IMG/VR virus record: IMGVR_UViG_3300025011_000064
Coordinates: 1-49,992 of that record
Length of the DNA: 49,992 nt
DNA from: a virus
Direction: 5' to 3' (one strand)
Under the pieces are notes generated by a model. The model was not told where the DNA came from and made no database searches. It saw only the letters and a program-made list of their open reading frames with translations. The position numbers and the translations under genes were made by a program. Shown piece after piece: positions 1 to 6,491 of this stretch (positions are counted from its first letter, which is position 1; every line of letters begins with the position of its first letter).

Positions 1-1244
1 CCGTCAGAGTCAGCGCAGTCCGTCGTTGCTCCATAGATAACATTATAGTTGTCGGTGCTATTTGTGCTGCGGATTCCTGTTGCGAAGCCGGATATGATAT
101 TATTTGCCTGAACTCCACCAGTAACCGACACGGGTTCATGGATTCCATAGCCGGTCGAAGCGGCGCTTCCAGCATAAACAAAGGTGTTATTGTGCTGGTT
201 CACGTCATTTGCAAATACATATGAGCCCCGGTCGGCTGCTTGAGTAGCAACAACATAGTTGTCATAAAATTCACTGCCGGTAGACGAAGCTGAGAAAAAT
301 ACCGGGCCAACTGTCCCACTTCCCCTAATCTTCAATCGGCGGGCAACTGTCCCGGGAGATTGATTGTAAAAGCAATTCCCCACTGAAGACACACCCTCAT
401 AACAATTCAGTGTCACGTCCTCTATAACTCCAGACCCAGCGGTGGAAGCGGCGTTAAATGCCTGCTTCTCATCATGCTGCGGGTGGGTGATAGTGCCTCC
501 ATGCACCAACCATCCTGTGCCAGTGGTTAACTGGATCTCGTCGCCTGTAACCAATGATCCTTGCCCAGAACCGGAAAAATTCGGCCTGATAATTTGTAGA
601 TTGTCTCCGCCACCATAAAAGCCATCGGTGGATATATTATCTATGGTGACATCTATAAGTTGTAGCCCGCCGTTACTAACTGCACGAATCCCGTTTGCAA
701 AGTTCGCCGCTGCCTCATCAATCAAGATATCATGAACATATACCCTCCGAATGATGTTATCATAATCAGTGCTTACTGTTCCACCTGATGAAGGACACGC
801 AATGCCTATACGATTCGCTTGTGTTGAAACATCGTCGTAGACAATTTCAAGGTCCTGGATGGTCCAATGGTACTTGTTGCCTGAATTTATTACACGGTCC
901 TGACTGTTTCCAAATCCGTCAAGAATTGCTTTAGATGTCGAGACAGCCCCACCGGTCGAATAACTGCCGATTACCAGTCTATCAGTGGTAGAATTTCCAC
1001 CTGTCGAGATATTCACATATGCAGCAGATACAGTTTTTCCTGAGCTGAACAAGTACCAATTCGTCCCGGAGTACGTTACCCCGGCAGTTGTATTGAAAGC
1101 ACCTGCTCCGCCAGTAGTTTCGGCACACGCGAACGACAGCCCATTCCCATGGTTAGCACAATCCGGGTCTGTATAGTAGACAGCAGCCCCAGCCGCAGAA
1201 GGAAGAAGCAGCAGGGCCGTGATGGTGAGGAGTTTCTGTCTCAT
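1..1244 (-). CDS. Signal-peptide right-handed beta-helix protein, C-terminus cut by window edge
   Basis: The open frame runs off the left edge; 414 residues are visible. Residues 1-20 are a Sec signal peptide: charged MRQK, then a Leu/Ala-rich core ending SAAGA. The mature part opens with VYYTDPDCANHGNG, as in pectate-lyase-like or DUF1565-type beta-helix proteins, and continues with Asn/Gly/Ser-rich short strands typical of polysaccharide-degrading spikes. The ATG at 1244 overlaps the stop of the upstream gene (ATGA), so it is translationally coupled. Likely role, inferred: binding or depolymerising surface sugar. A Sec signal on a phage spike is odd because virion proteins normally assemble in the cytoplasm; a secreted enzyme is possible. 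If the molecule is circular, it would continue in frame into the gene at the right edge. Confidence 0.75.
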   Translation of the reverse strand, partial: MRQKLLTITALLLLPSAAGAAVYYTDPDCANHGNGLSFACAETTGGAGAFNTTAGVTYSGTNWYLFSSGKTVSAAYVNISTGGNSTTDRLVIGSYSTGGAVSTSKAILDGFGNSQDRVINSGNKYHWTIQDLEIVYDDVSTQANRIGIACPSSGGTVSTDYDNIIRRVYVHDILIDEAAANFANGIRAVSNGGLQLIDVTIDNISTDGFYGGGDNLQIIRPNFSGSGQGSLVTGDEIQLTTGTGWLVHGGTITHPQHDEKQAFNAASTAGSGVIEDVTLNCYEGVSSVGNCFYNQSPGTVARRLKIRGSGTVGPVFFSASSTGSEFYDNYVVATQAADRGSYVFANDVNQHNNTFVYAGSAASTGYGIHEPVSVTGGVQANNIISGFATGIRSTNSTDNYNVIYGATTDCADSD

Positions 1245-1552
1245 TCTGATACCCTCGTCAGCGTAAATTCAAATCTGCGTCGCTCTGCTTTATACAATAC
1301 CCCTTTTGCCGTTCCGTCTGGCAAAATCTCCACGATATCGACAATATCTTTGAAAAATTCATCGTTGCGCGGGTGGTTATAATCAAGAATGTATCTGTTA
1401 CCAGTAGCAGGGGCTGTGTAAAACCAAGCCCCCTCAATCCCCACGGCCCGGTTGAATCCCTCCCCGCCTTGGATGACTTTGTGATCATTCAGCGGATTGA
1501 AGATTGCCGCCCAGCCTAAGCATGTCACTAACCATTCTCCGTCCAGACTCAT
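1241..1552 (-). CDS. Unknown small protein between endolysin and spike
   Basis: A 103-residue protein of unrecognised family. The sequence alternates short beta-like stretches (GVLYKAERRRFEFTL near the end) with Gly/Asp turns, suggesting a small beta-rich domain. It overlaps the end of the endolysin gene by 4 nt and the start of the beta-helix gene by 4 nt, so it sits in one tight operon. Its ATG lies 7 nt after a copy of the 25-bp palindrome, whose AGGA end serves as ribosome binding site. No catalytic motif is visible; a chaperone or structural accessory role is only a guess from position. Confidence 0.7.
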   Translation of the reverse strand: MSLDGEWLVTCLGWAAIFNPLNDHKVIQGGEGFNRAVGIEGAWFYTAPATGNRYILDYNHPRNDEFFKDIVDIVEILPDGTAKGVLYKAERRRFEFTLTRVSE

Positions 1553-2157
1553 AATGATTCCTGTGTTGATTTAATTAACGAAGCATCATAACATCCTTCA
1601 GACAGCACCCCTATCAAGTCCGCCACTCGACCAACCCACCCGGAGAAGTATTCAGCATGGGTCTTACGCAAGGAGTAATAGTAGAAGAGTCTCACATTTA
1701 GGAGACTGAGGGTGAGTAGGTCTTGAGGGCAGTACTTGAGGGCTTCAATGGTAAGAGTGCCTATCACCCCATCTATCTCTATATAGTTACGTGGAAGATA
1801 TCCATTGATGGAGGCCTGGAGCCACTTACCAGCCCGCGCCTTTCCACAATTCACGGCTGAGTCAAAGTACAAGAGGTCAATAGGGCAGGAGAGGTTAGGT
1901 GAGAAGTAATCCCTGAAGTAGATTTCAGTGGCATCTTCCAGTGTGAGACTTACTATATCAAGCTCAGGATAAGCCTTCTGACTAATCCCCCACTTAGTCA
2001 CCCCACCTGAGTCCCTATTCACCCTCCCCATGCCCTCATGGGCCAGCACAAACTGGAGACATTGGGTGAAGCGGAGGGGATAAGAGGATGGGAAATCTGC
2101 CCCAGATAAATCACTGTGTGTGATAGGTGGAGTCATGATCCTACTATTTTTGTCCAT
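1549..2157 (-). CDS. Endolysin, GH108-type muramidase with peptidoglycan-binding C-terminus
   Basis: The 202-residue protein has an N-terminal GH108 (N-acetylmuramidase) domain, about residues 28-130. The catalytic Glu is probably E41 in AHEGMGRVNRDSGGVTKWGIS, followed by the family pattern of an Asp-x-GG turn, then T-x-x-GI. The C-terminal part (DGVIGTLTIEAL, about 115-130 onward) matches the PG_binding_3 region usually paired with GH108. It cuts the glycan backbone of peptidoglycan at lysis. No signal peptide is seen, so it needs the holin-like proteins. The start at 2157 is chosen for the perfect AGGAGG seven bases upstream; longer in-frame starts exist up to 2181. It overlaps the upstream membrane-protein gene. 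Confidence 0.88.
   Translation of the reverse strand: MDKNSRIMTPPITHSDLSGADFPSSYPLRFTQCLQFVLAHEGMGRVNRDSGGVTKWGISQKAYPELDIVSLTLEDATEIYFRDYFSPNLSCPIDLLYFDSAVNCGKARAGKWLQASINGYLPRNYIEIDGVIGTLTIEALKYCPQDLLTLSLLNVRLFYYYSLRKTHAEYFSGWVGRVADLIGVLSEGCYDASLIKSTQESL
1560..1584. repeat. 25-bp start-associated palindrome, copy 1
   Basis: Family pattern: left arm GCTAYRTTRATT, one central A/T, right arm AATYAAYRTAGC. Read on the minus strand this copy ends CACAGGA, 7 nt before the ATG at 1552, and forms its Shine-Dalgarno. It lies inside the 3' part of the endolysin gene. Confidence 0.8.
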
Positions 2158-2426
2158 AGGTAACCTCCTATCAACGCACAAAGAGCAGCGACGAAGCCTA
2201 AGATGCCTCTTTTAATTAACACCCTTACTTCTCTGCCAAATCTTAAGTCACTTTGGAACTCTGCTACTGACTCTGGATCATCTACCTTCACTCCACATAT
2301 GAAGAGGATCTCTTTTACGGCTGCCCTCGCAGCCCGTTCAGGCTCTCTGCACCCTGGGTTGGGGCAGCTAGAGTGATCATCCTCTCTGCGGAAAGGCCCA
2401 GTGTATCCTGGGTCACTCCCACTCAT
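2133..2426 (-). CDS. Small membrane-anchored phage protein, holin-like
   Basis: This 97-residue protein has a basic/acidic N-terminus, a helical centre (AARAAVKEILFICGVKV, then DPESVAEFQSDLRFGREVR) and one C-terminal membrane segment, about residues 75-94. This layout is common next to phage endolysins, and such proteins are annotated as holins or accessory membrane proteins. The gene is coupled to the small terminase by ATGA and overlaps the endolysin start. Inference: part of the lysis system. A second holin candidate lies at 46279-46518, so which one forms the lethal hole is open. Confidence 0.72.
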   Translation of the reverse strand: MSGSDPGYTGPFRREDDHSSCPNPGCREPERAARAAVKEILFICGVKVDDPESVAEFQSDLRFGREVRVLIKRGILGFVAALCALIGGYLWTKIVGS

Positions 2427-2968
2427 GCAGATTGCCCCGATGTAGAGGCGAGTTCCTTAGCGCGATTCTTGATACGCTCAATATCTTCCATCGTGAGATG
2501 TCCGTGGAGATTACGGGTTTCAACTCGTTGGGTTGGGCGCCCCATTTCTCTATCAAGAATCCCATTAGCTTCTTTCAGAATCCCCGTTGCAGAAACTTCC
2601 TTCCCATTTACCATCCCGGTCTCGAGAGCTTCCTTCACCTTTTGCAAGGCAATGGGGGCAAGAGTGGCAATTTCCCTGGAGAGGTCAATCGCTCCAACGT
2701 CCCTCGCCGCTTTCATAATGGTGAGTTTTTCCTGGACAACTGGAGAGTTCCTCACATTGCTTACTTGCTCTTTTGTGATCCCTAGTGAGGCTGCAACCTC
2801 TACGTTAGAATGCCCTAGGAGAATCATCCTAGCAATCTCATGGTGGCTCTCCCACATAGTGGCTACTTGCCACCCAGCTCTGGGGCCATTCTTCCTGCGC
2901 ATATCCTTGCGGTTGGGATCCGTGTAGTCACTCTCACTCCCATCCTGTCTAATATATTCCATCGCCAT
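2423..2968 (-). CDS. Terminase small subunit-like DNA-binding protein
   Basis: A 181-residue protein. Residues about 50-75 (NVEVAASLGITKEQVSNVR) form a clear helix-turn-helix like that of terminase small subunits, followed by helical oligomerisation-type sequence and a short basic tail (RIKNRAKELA). Role: recognises the packaging site and loads DNA onto the large subunit encoded at 40723-42270. The ATG at 2968 has AAGGAG upstream. It is the first gene behind a consensus leftward promoter and heads the lysis operon. A transcriptional regulator is an alternative, but position and length favour terminase. Confidence 0.75.
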   Translation of the reverse strand: MAMEYIRQDGSESDYTDPNRKDMRRKNGPRAGWQVATMWESHHEIARMILLGHSNVEVAASLGITKEQVSNVRNSPVVQEKLTIMKAARDVGAIDLSREIATLAPIALQKVKEALETGMVNGKEVSATGILKEANGILDREMGRPTQRVETRNLHGHLTMEDIERIKNRAKELASTSGQSA

Positions 2969-2994
2969 ATCAAAAGTCTCCTTAGATTATCCCA

Positions 2995-3023
2995 ATTATA
3001 CCATACTATTGGGAAGGGGTCAA
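2995..3023 (-). promoter_or_regulatory. Sigma70-type promoter, leftward
   Basis: On the minus strand TTGACC (3018-3023) is separated by exactly 17 bp from a perfect TATAAT (2995-3000). It lies directly upstream of the small terminase gene and is the only consensus promoter seen for the minus strand. Confidence 0.8.
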
Positions 3024-3090
3024 GGTGGTAATTTCCATTTAGAGAAGTTCTAGTTACCCATTTCTAAGCATTCACGCAGTGAATGGGCTG

Positions 3091-3115
3091 GCTGCATTGA
3101 TTTAATCAACATAGC
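3091..3115. repeat. 25-bp palindrome, copy 2
   Basis: One of the best copies: both outer arms match, with only the expected Y/R differences. It sits between the divergent promoters, about 70 bp upstream of the leftward -35 box, a position fit for an operator. Confidence 0.85.
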
Positions 3116-3262
3116 CATCCTCTCCATATCTCTACCCATGGAGCGGGATTTGTGGGAAATGCCACATCCTTTCAACTTATGCCATAATGTATATACAGGG
3201 GTCTATGGGTGGCCGTCGATGAGATACCCCCTTAGGGGAGGCCCTACCCATTCAACATAAAT

Positions 3263-3291
3263 TTGACATCTATCCCCGAATATGTTATAAT
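3263..3291 (+). promoter_or_regulatory. Early promoter 1, perfect sigma70 consensus
   Basis: TTGACA at 3263-3268, a 17-bp spacer and TATAAT at 3286-3291. The transcript would start near 3298. It drives the leader and the 3558 gene. The TGTTATAAT core is shared with promoters 2 and 3. Confidence 0.92.
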
Positions 3292-3304
3292 GTATTCAAC
3301 ATTG

Positions 3305-3324
3305 GGGCATTATGTGTGATGCCC
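3305..3324 (+). ncRNA. 5' stem-loop of early transcript 1
   Basis: GGGCAT (3305-3310) pairs with ATGCCC (3319-3324) around an 8-nt loop, beginning about 7 nt after the predicted transcription start. Similar hairpins follow promoters 2 and 3. Likely an mRNA-stabilising or regulatory 5' structure. Confidence 0.6.
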
Positions 3325-3557
3325 ACCGTTGTGGGGTTGGATGTACGGCCTCATGTAATGCGGGTGTGAGTGGTCTTTGACATAACAACTGGGTGCGGGA
3401 ATGGGCCAGTTGCCCACACTGGAAGGATATGAGACAGGGGAGAGCCCTGGAGCATGTGAACTGGGTAGGTGTGGACGGGGAAGGGATAAGGTATGAATCA
3501 CCTTAATCAACCTTCACGGGTTCCATAATCGGGCAAGATGCCCAAGGAGAGTGAGTT

Positions 3558-4004
3558 ATGGAAAAGATGACACAGAAGGTTGAGTTTAAAGTAAGTATGT
3601 GTGAGGATGATAGGAAGGCAGGGAAGACCAAGAAGGTGGAGTTTGAGGTGGATTTCACTGGAGTGAGTCAGGACACACTGAGGACATTGGCCATTTCGTG
3701 CCAGGTTATTAGGTGGCAGGCCCAGATCAAAAGCCACTGGACAGAGTTCCTGGAGGGGAAATTGCCCAAGGTTGTACAGTTTGGGGCACCCTTATTCTCC
3801 GGCATGAAGGGCGCACCTGCTCCCATGACCACGGAGAGGGCTACTGAGTTTTTGAAAGGGCAGAGTAGGCTGGAACAGGTCCGGGTCATCATCAGTATGA
3901 TGGAGTCTAGCAAGATGGACGTCCCGCAGGGGTTGTACGATGAGGAGGAACTCCTCACGATGGAACAGGCAGAGGCCAAGATTGCGGAAGGGATGCAGGA
4001 GTAG
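3558..4004 (+). CDS. Unknown early protein, first gene of the rightward early region
   Basis: The 148-residue protein is not recognised. The N-terminus is beta-like and Lys-rich (KVEFEVDFTG), followed by an amphipathic helix and a helical C-terminus ending in acidic EEELLTMEQAEAKIAEG. The ATG has AAGGAG nine bases upstream. It is the first cistron of early promoter 1, so it is probably made early and strongly. The coding strand is unusually G-rich compared with the C-rich coding strands of later plus-strand genes. The order of elements loosely recalls the 8837-9229 product (beta start, then a helix-rich part), but real homology needs a profile comparison. Confidence 0.8.
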   Translation: MEKMTQKVEFKVSMCEDDRKAGKTKKVEFEVDFTGVSQDTLRTLAISCQVIRWQAQIKSHWTEFLEGKLPKVVQFGAPLFSGMKGAPAPMTTERATEFLKGQSRLEQVRVIISMMESSKMDVPQGLYDEEELLTMEQAEAKIAEGMQE

Positions 4005-4049
4005 TTAGGATATCGGAATCCGTGTGGGTTGGTTAGGGTGATTCGTGTG

Positions 4050-4074
4050 GCTATGTTGATTTAATTAATGTAGG
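4050..4074. repeat. 25-bp palindrome, copy 3
   Basis: Matches the family on both arms; the last base is G instead of C. It lies 46 bp after the 3558 gene stop, in the low-complexity non-coding stretch, not next to a start codon. Confidence 0.85.
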
Positions 4075-4277
4075 GAGCCCATATGTGGGAATGGTGTGTC
4101 CATATGCACCATATCCACCAATCCCACCATTGTGTGACTCCTCAGACACCCCCCCCTCGTGCCCTCCCCCAATTGTGTCCAATGGTGTGTGTCCCATGTC
4201 ACCTATGTGTAAATATCTCCTCTAATACATATATTAGATATATATATAGATAATAATTATCTAACGAAGAGGTGAAT
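4075..4277. other. Low-complexity C-rich tract followed by AT-rich dyads
   Basis: From 4080 to about 4175 the plus strand is C-rich, with a run of eight C at 4151-4158 and another C5 tract near 4168. From about 4212 to 4263 it becomes almost pure A/T, with two inverted repeats: CTAATA/TATTAG and AGATAAT/ATTATCT. A G-rich tract follows from 4300. I see no gene. A replication origin, promoter region or recombination spacer are all possible. Confidence 0.5.
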
Positions 4278-4454
4278 ATGATAGGGATGAGGATAGGCTA
4301 CAGGGGAGACATATTGGGGGGGATGGGGATGGAATGGGAAGGGTGCGGGAAGGGGGTACCTGAGGAGCCGGACAAATGGGACATTGGGGACCATTGGGAC
4401 AATGGGAACATTGGATACAAAGTGGGACTAACGTCCCAAACTCACCCATTGTGA
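4278..4454 (+). CDS. Doubtful small G/W-rich ORF
   Basis: A 58-residue frame starting MIGMRIGYRGDILGG, with AGAGG five bases before the ATG. Composition is odd: Gly, Trp, Asp and Met dominate because the DNA is a series of GGG tracts and near-repeats of the type GGGACATTGG. It may be a real early peptide, or an open frame created by the low-complexity DNA. The good ribosome site is the only positive evidence. Confidence 0.35.
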   Translation: MIGMRIGYRGDILGGMGMEWEGCGKGVPEEPDKWDIGDHWDNGNIGYKVGLTSQTHPL

Positions 4455-4458
4455 GGAT

Positions 4459-4474
4459 CACGACTCAAGTCGTG
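4459..4474. repeat. Hairpin with CAAG-type centre
   Basis: CACGACT and AGTCGTG form a perfect 7-bp stem around CA. It belongs with the three ATCAC/GTGAT hairpins downstream, which share a TCAAG centre. Confidence 0.55.
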
Positions 4475-4523
4475 CGTAGACCTATGGGATTACATCTCAA
4501 GGTGGTAAGGAGGAGGCAAGACT

Positions 4524-4649
4524 ATGAAAGTTCACACTAGGATTACAAAGTTGGAGTGTCTACGTGCCTTGATGCTAAGCCCAATGTACCTCAGGGTGTA
4601 TAGTGTGAGGGAACGTCTGGAGTTGCTCAAGGAATGCTATGCACTATGA
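4524..4649 (+). CDS. Unknown 41-residue early protein
   Basis: A frame beginning MKVHTRITKLECLRALM and ending LLKECYAL, preceded by a strong AAGGAGGAGG six to seven bases upstream. It is Leu/Arg-rich and predicted all-helical, with no recognisable motif. It sits between hairpin repeats and the next small gene in the early cluster. The strong ribosome site and normal amino-acid composition support it as a real small gene. Confidence 0.6.
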   Translation: MKVHTRITKLECLRALMLSPMYLRVYSVRERLELLKECYAL

Positions 4650-4665
4650 AATTACACCTCACCAC

Positions 4666-4680
4666 ATCACATCAAGTGAT
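4666..4680. repeat. 15-bp hairpin element, copy 1
   Basis: ATCAC and GTGAT arms around ATCAA. Two near-identical copies (loop CTCAA) follow within 320 bp. Confidence 0.6.
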
Positions 4681-4727
4681 GCCAACTGGGGTATTCTAGC
4701 AAATGCTCCCAACAAGAAGAGGATAGT

Positions 4728-4910
4728 ATGAACAGGAGGAAATTGGATCAGTTGGTGGCCCAAATCGATACCTTTATCAGACAGGTGGCCCGTATCGAGC
4801 CAGATGGAGATGAGATTGACCAAGTACTCATCACCATAGGTGAAGATGTAGATAGGTGGCTCGAAGACTTAGAGGTGATAGAGATGGCAGATAAGTGGGA
4901 AGAGGCCTAA
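4728..4910 (+). CDS. Unknown 60-residue acidic early protein
   Basis: A helical, acidic protein (MNRRKLDQLVAQIDTF, then many Asp/Glu, ending MADKWEEA). GAAGAGGA lies just upstream of the ATG. No known family recognised. Small acidic early proteins of phages often bind host enzymes, but nothing in the sequence identifies a target. It is flanked on both sides by ATCAC/GTGAT hairpin elements. Confidence 0.65.
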   Translation: MNRRKLDQLVAQIDTFIRQVARIEPDGDEIDQVLITIGEDVDRWLEDLEVIEMADKWEEA

Positions 4911-4926
4911 TCTCTTGGGTAGCCTA

Positions 4927-4941
4927 ATCACCTCAAGTGAT
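4927..4941. repeat. 15-bp hairpin element, copy 2
   Basis: ATCAC, loop CTCAA, GTGAT, 16 bases after the stop of the 4728 gene. Confidence 0.6.
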
Positions 4942-4968
4942 TTACCTGCTCCCATTCTCACCTGAACC

Positions 4969-4983
4969 ATCACCTCAAGTGAT
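4969..4983. repeat. 15-bp hairpin element, copy 3
   Basis: Identical in all 15 bases to copy 2, 42 bp further on. No U-tract follows, so it is not an obvious terminator. Confidence 0.6.
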
Positions 4984-5014
4984 TCCAAGTATGGTATTCC
5001 AGACAAAGTGGAAT

Positions 5015-5039
5015 GCTGTATTAATTAAATCAATGTAGC
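5015..5039. repeat. 25-bp palindrome, copy 4
   Basis: Full-length copy with outer arms GCTG and TAGC. It ends 48 bp upstream of the -35 box of early promoter 2. Confidence 0.85.
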
Positions 5040-5087
5040 ATTCCCACCTCACCTATCACCCCATCCCACGCAGTGGGTGGGTAGGTA

Positions 5088-5116
5088 TTGACACCATACA
5101 TGGAGTGTGTTATAAT
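5088..5116 (+). promoter_or_regulatory. Early promoter 2, perfect sigma70 consensus
   Basis: TTGACA at 5088-5093, 17-bp spacer, TATAAT at 5111-5116; predicted start near 5123. Confidence 0.92.
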
Positions 5117-5134
5117 TGTGACATAATGAACCAA

Positions 5135-5151
5135 TGTGGCATTGGGCCACA
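5135..5151 (+). ncRNA. 5' stem-loop of early transcript 2
   Basis: TGTGGC (5135-5140) pairs with GCCACA (5146-5151) around ATTGG, about 12 nt into the predicted RNA; same arrangement as after promoters 1 and 3. Confidence 0.6.
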
Positions 5152-5173
5152 CATCTAACAAGGAGGCATCTAT

Positions 5174-5365
5174 ATGAAACATCGTGAAACTTGTCCCTAC
5201 TGCGTAGGCACAGGGGTTGGCTCAGGGCCTGCTAACTCCTGTATGGCATGTGACGGGAAGGGTTACTACACCTGGGACTCTGTCCCAAACTGGCCAGCTA
5301 TCGTAGTGTGGATTATCATCCCGGCCATTTTCCTCCTGACGGGGTATGTAGAATTCATGCCCTAA
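5174..5365 (+). CDS. Small zinc-finger membrane protein
   Basis: A 63-residue protein with an N-terminal DnaJ-like zinc knuckle: CPYCVGTG near residues 7-14 and CMACDGKG near 23-30, the CxxCxGxG-type repeat. A single membrane helix follows (WPAIVVWIIIPAIFLLTGYV, about 39-59). AAGGAGG lies upstream of the ATG. It is the first gene after promoter 2. A membrane-tethered zinc finger made early could act on a host membrane or protein-folding target; that is inference only. Confidence 0.75.
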   Translation: MKHRETCPYCVGTGVGSGPANSCMACDGKGYYTWDSVPNWPAIVVWIIIPAIFLLTGYVEFMP

Positions 5366-5436
5366 ACCTAGACGTAGCACCGTTGGGTGCTAACAACTGG
5401 GTCAGTACTCACTATCTACACTTAAGGAGTTAATTT

Positions 5437-5595
5437 ATGCGAAATTATGGAATATATTCCAACGAAACACATATAATCGAGGTGTTTGAGCAATTTGAAG
5501 AGTCCCTTGGGTACTCCTTCGGGGATGAGCCTGAAGACTTCATGCCTAACTATATGTGTTTTCGGGCTGGTTTTTATGCTGGTGGTTGTTCCTAA
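5437..5595 (+). CDS. Unknown 52-residue early protein
   Basis: A frame from ATG at 5437 with AAGGAG eight bases upstream. The product begins MRNYGIYSNETHIIEVFEQF, is acidic in the middle (GDEPEDF) and ends MCFRAGFYAGGCS. No family recognised. It follows the zinc-finger membrane protein in the same transcript and has a clean ribosome site, so it is probably translated. Confidence 0.6.
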   Translation: MRNYGIYSNETHIIEVFEQFEESLGYSFGDEPEDFMPNYMCFRAGFYAGGCS

Positions 5596-5645
5596 ATGAG
5601 CCACCCTCCACCCTCACCCTAAACACTTACCATAAGGAGGTAGTT

Positions 5646-5846
5646 ATGGGTTGTTACTTGAGATCCTCATCTGACCCCACCCACTCTGGGCATGCTGAAC
5701 ATTGGTGTTCCACCTGTGCCAACTTCACCTCGGATTCAGAATCCGAGCCTTGTTACTCATGTATGTACCGAGGTGGCTCCTGGCCCATTTCCATGACTGA
5801 GAACACAGACCAGCAATGTGCCTGGACCCCCAGCGAACCCACCTAA
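5646..5846 (+). CDS. Small Cys-rich protein
   Basis: A 66-residue protein with cysteines spaced as CSTC near residue 21, then CYSC near 36, plus C3 and C59. HAEHWCSTCANF resembles a zinc-binding treble-clef or ribbon of unknown type. A strong TAAGGAGGT precedes the ATG at 5646. No function can be assigned. It is one of several metal-binding microproteins in this early cluster. Confidence 0.7.
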   Translation: MGCYLRSSSDPTHSGHAEHWCSTCANFTSDSESEPCYSCMYRGGSWPISMTENTDQQCAWTPSEPT

Positions 5847-5861
5847 AGACGGGGAGTAATC

Positions 5862-5886
5862 CCTACATTAATTAATTCAACGCAGC
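5862..5886. repeat. 25-bp palindrome, copy 5
   Basis: Right arm ends ACGCAGC and runs straight into AAAGGAGG, the ribosome site of the gene at 5902 (15 nt to the ATG). Confidence 0.8.
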
Positions 5887-5901
5887 AAAGGAGGAACTCT
5901 C

Positions 5902-6189
5902 ATGATAAACGCGAAAGACGAACTTCTCAAACACATACAAGAAGTAGGTAAAACTCCCACATTTATTAGCATCAAATGTATCAACTACCATTCCCCGGTT
6001 ACAGCCAAAGGACAATTATCCACAGTCTTGCCACACCTAAACTTTGAATACGATAATGGATACGGAACACAGGAACTCTTCGGTTATGTCTGGTTTACAG
6101 ATGGCTCCTGGTCTGAGCGTGATGAGTATGATGGCTCAGAAAGATGGACACACAAATCACGCCCTAACTATGATGAGGAACTCTCATGA
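5902..6189 (+). CDS. Unknown 95-residue early protein
   Basis: A short helical start (MINAKDELLKHIQE) is followed by an aromatic, beta-like centre (FEYDNGYGTQELFGYVWFTDGSW) and an acidic end. Family not recognised. AAAGGAGGAA precedes the ATG. The stop overlaps the next ATG (ATGA), giving coupled translation. The Trp/Tyr-rich part suggests a small folded beta domain. Confidence 0.75.
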   Translation: MINAKDELLKHIQEVGKTPTFISIKCINYHSPVTAKGQLSTVLPHLNFEYDNGYGTQELFGYVWFTDGSWSERDEYDGSERWTHKSRPNYDEELS

Positions 6190-6488
6190 TAACCGGAACA
6201 ATCCACACTAGAATTCGCACTCGCACCTCGACCCATCGCCTCAAGCGATCTACCCGTGGGCATTCCCACTCTGATTCCCCACAATCTCACCCAGGTGAGC
6301 CTCACTCCCCCAAAGTAACTCGCATCTATATCCGCCCCTGTTACTATGGAAACTGCTGGCATGAGGGTATCTCGGCTCTCCGCTCCTTCATCCGCTCTAT
6401 GCGCCTAAAAGGTGCTTATGGTATCCTCGTGTCAACCATTACTGGGGAGTGTAAGAAAGTCACCCCCCGCACTGTTAAGGAGGTCTAA
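6186..6488 (+). CDS. Unknown basic protein
   Basis: A 100-residue protein. The first half is Arg/His/Ser/Thr/Pro-rich and probably disordered (RIRTRTSTHRLKRSTRGHS). The second half looks folded (RIYIRPCYYGNCWHEGISAL, then SMRLKGAYGILVSTITGE). Coupled to the upstream gene by ATGA and followed by a strong AAGGAGGT for the next gene. The basic first half could bind nucleic acid. No family recognised. Confidence 0.65.
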   Translation: MITGTIHTRIRTRTSTHRLKRSTRGHSHSDSPQSHPGEPHSPKVTRIYIRPCYYGNCWHEGISALRSFIRSMRLKGAYGILVSTITGECKKVTPRTVKEV

Positions 6489-6491
6489 ACC

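Larger units (their letters stand above)
2969..3557. other. Divergent control region without confident genes
   Basis: This 589-bp gap separates leftward lysis/terminase genes from rightward early genes. It holds the leftward promoter, one palindrome copy, the first rightward promoter and a long structured leader of about 260 nt. The leader contains small frames with only weak ribosome sites: 3312-3380 (22 residues, four Cys), 3401-3496 (31 residues) and 3493-3528 (11 residues). A GGGCA/TGCCC hairpin sits just before the Shine-Dalgarno of the 3558 gene. I cannot support any of these as genes. Confidence 0.6.

Noticed and set aside
2207-2220. Possible additional palindrome half-site (TTTTAATTAAC)
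   Set aside because: Only one arm matches and the outer GCTA/TAGC parts are absent; likely chance in AT-rich codons.
2373-2927. 184-residue plus-strand frame opposite the small terminase
   Set aside because: Lies fully antisense to a well-supported gene with ribosome site and HTH; composition (Ser/Ile/Phe-rich) fits a shadow frame.
4210-4262. T7-type RNA polymerase promoter, because of TAATAC in the AT-rich stretch
   Set aside because: The rest of the T7-class consensus is missing, the motif is not repeated upstream of late genes, and no single-subunit RNA polymerase gene is seen.
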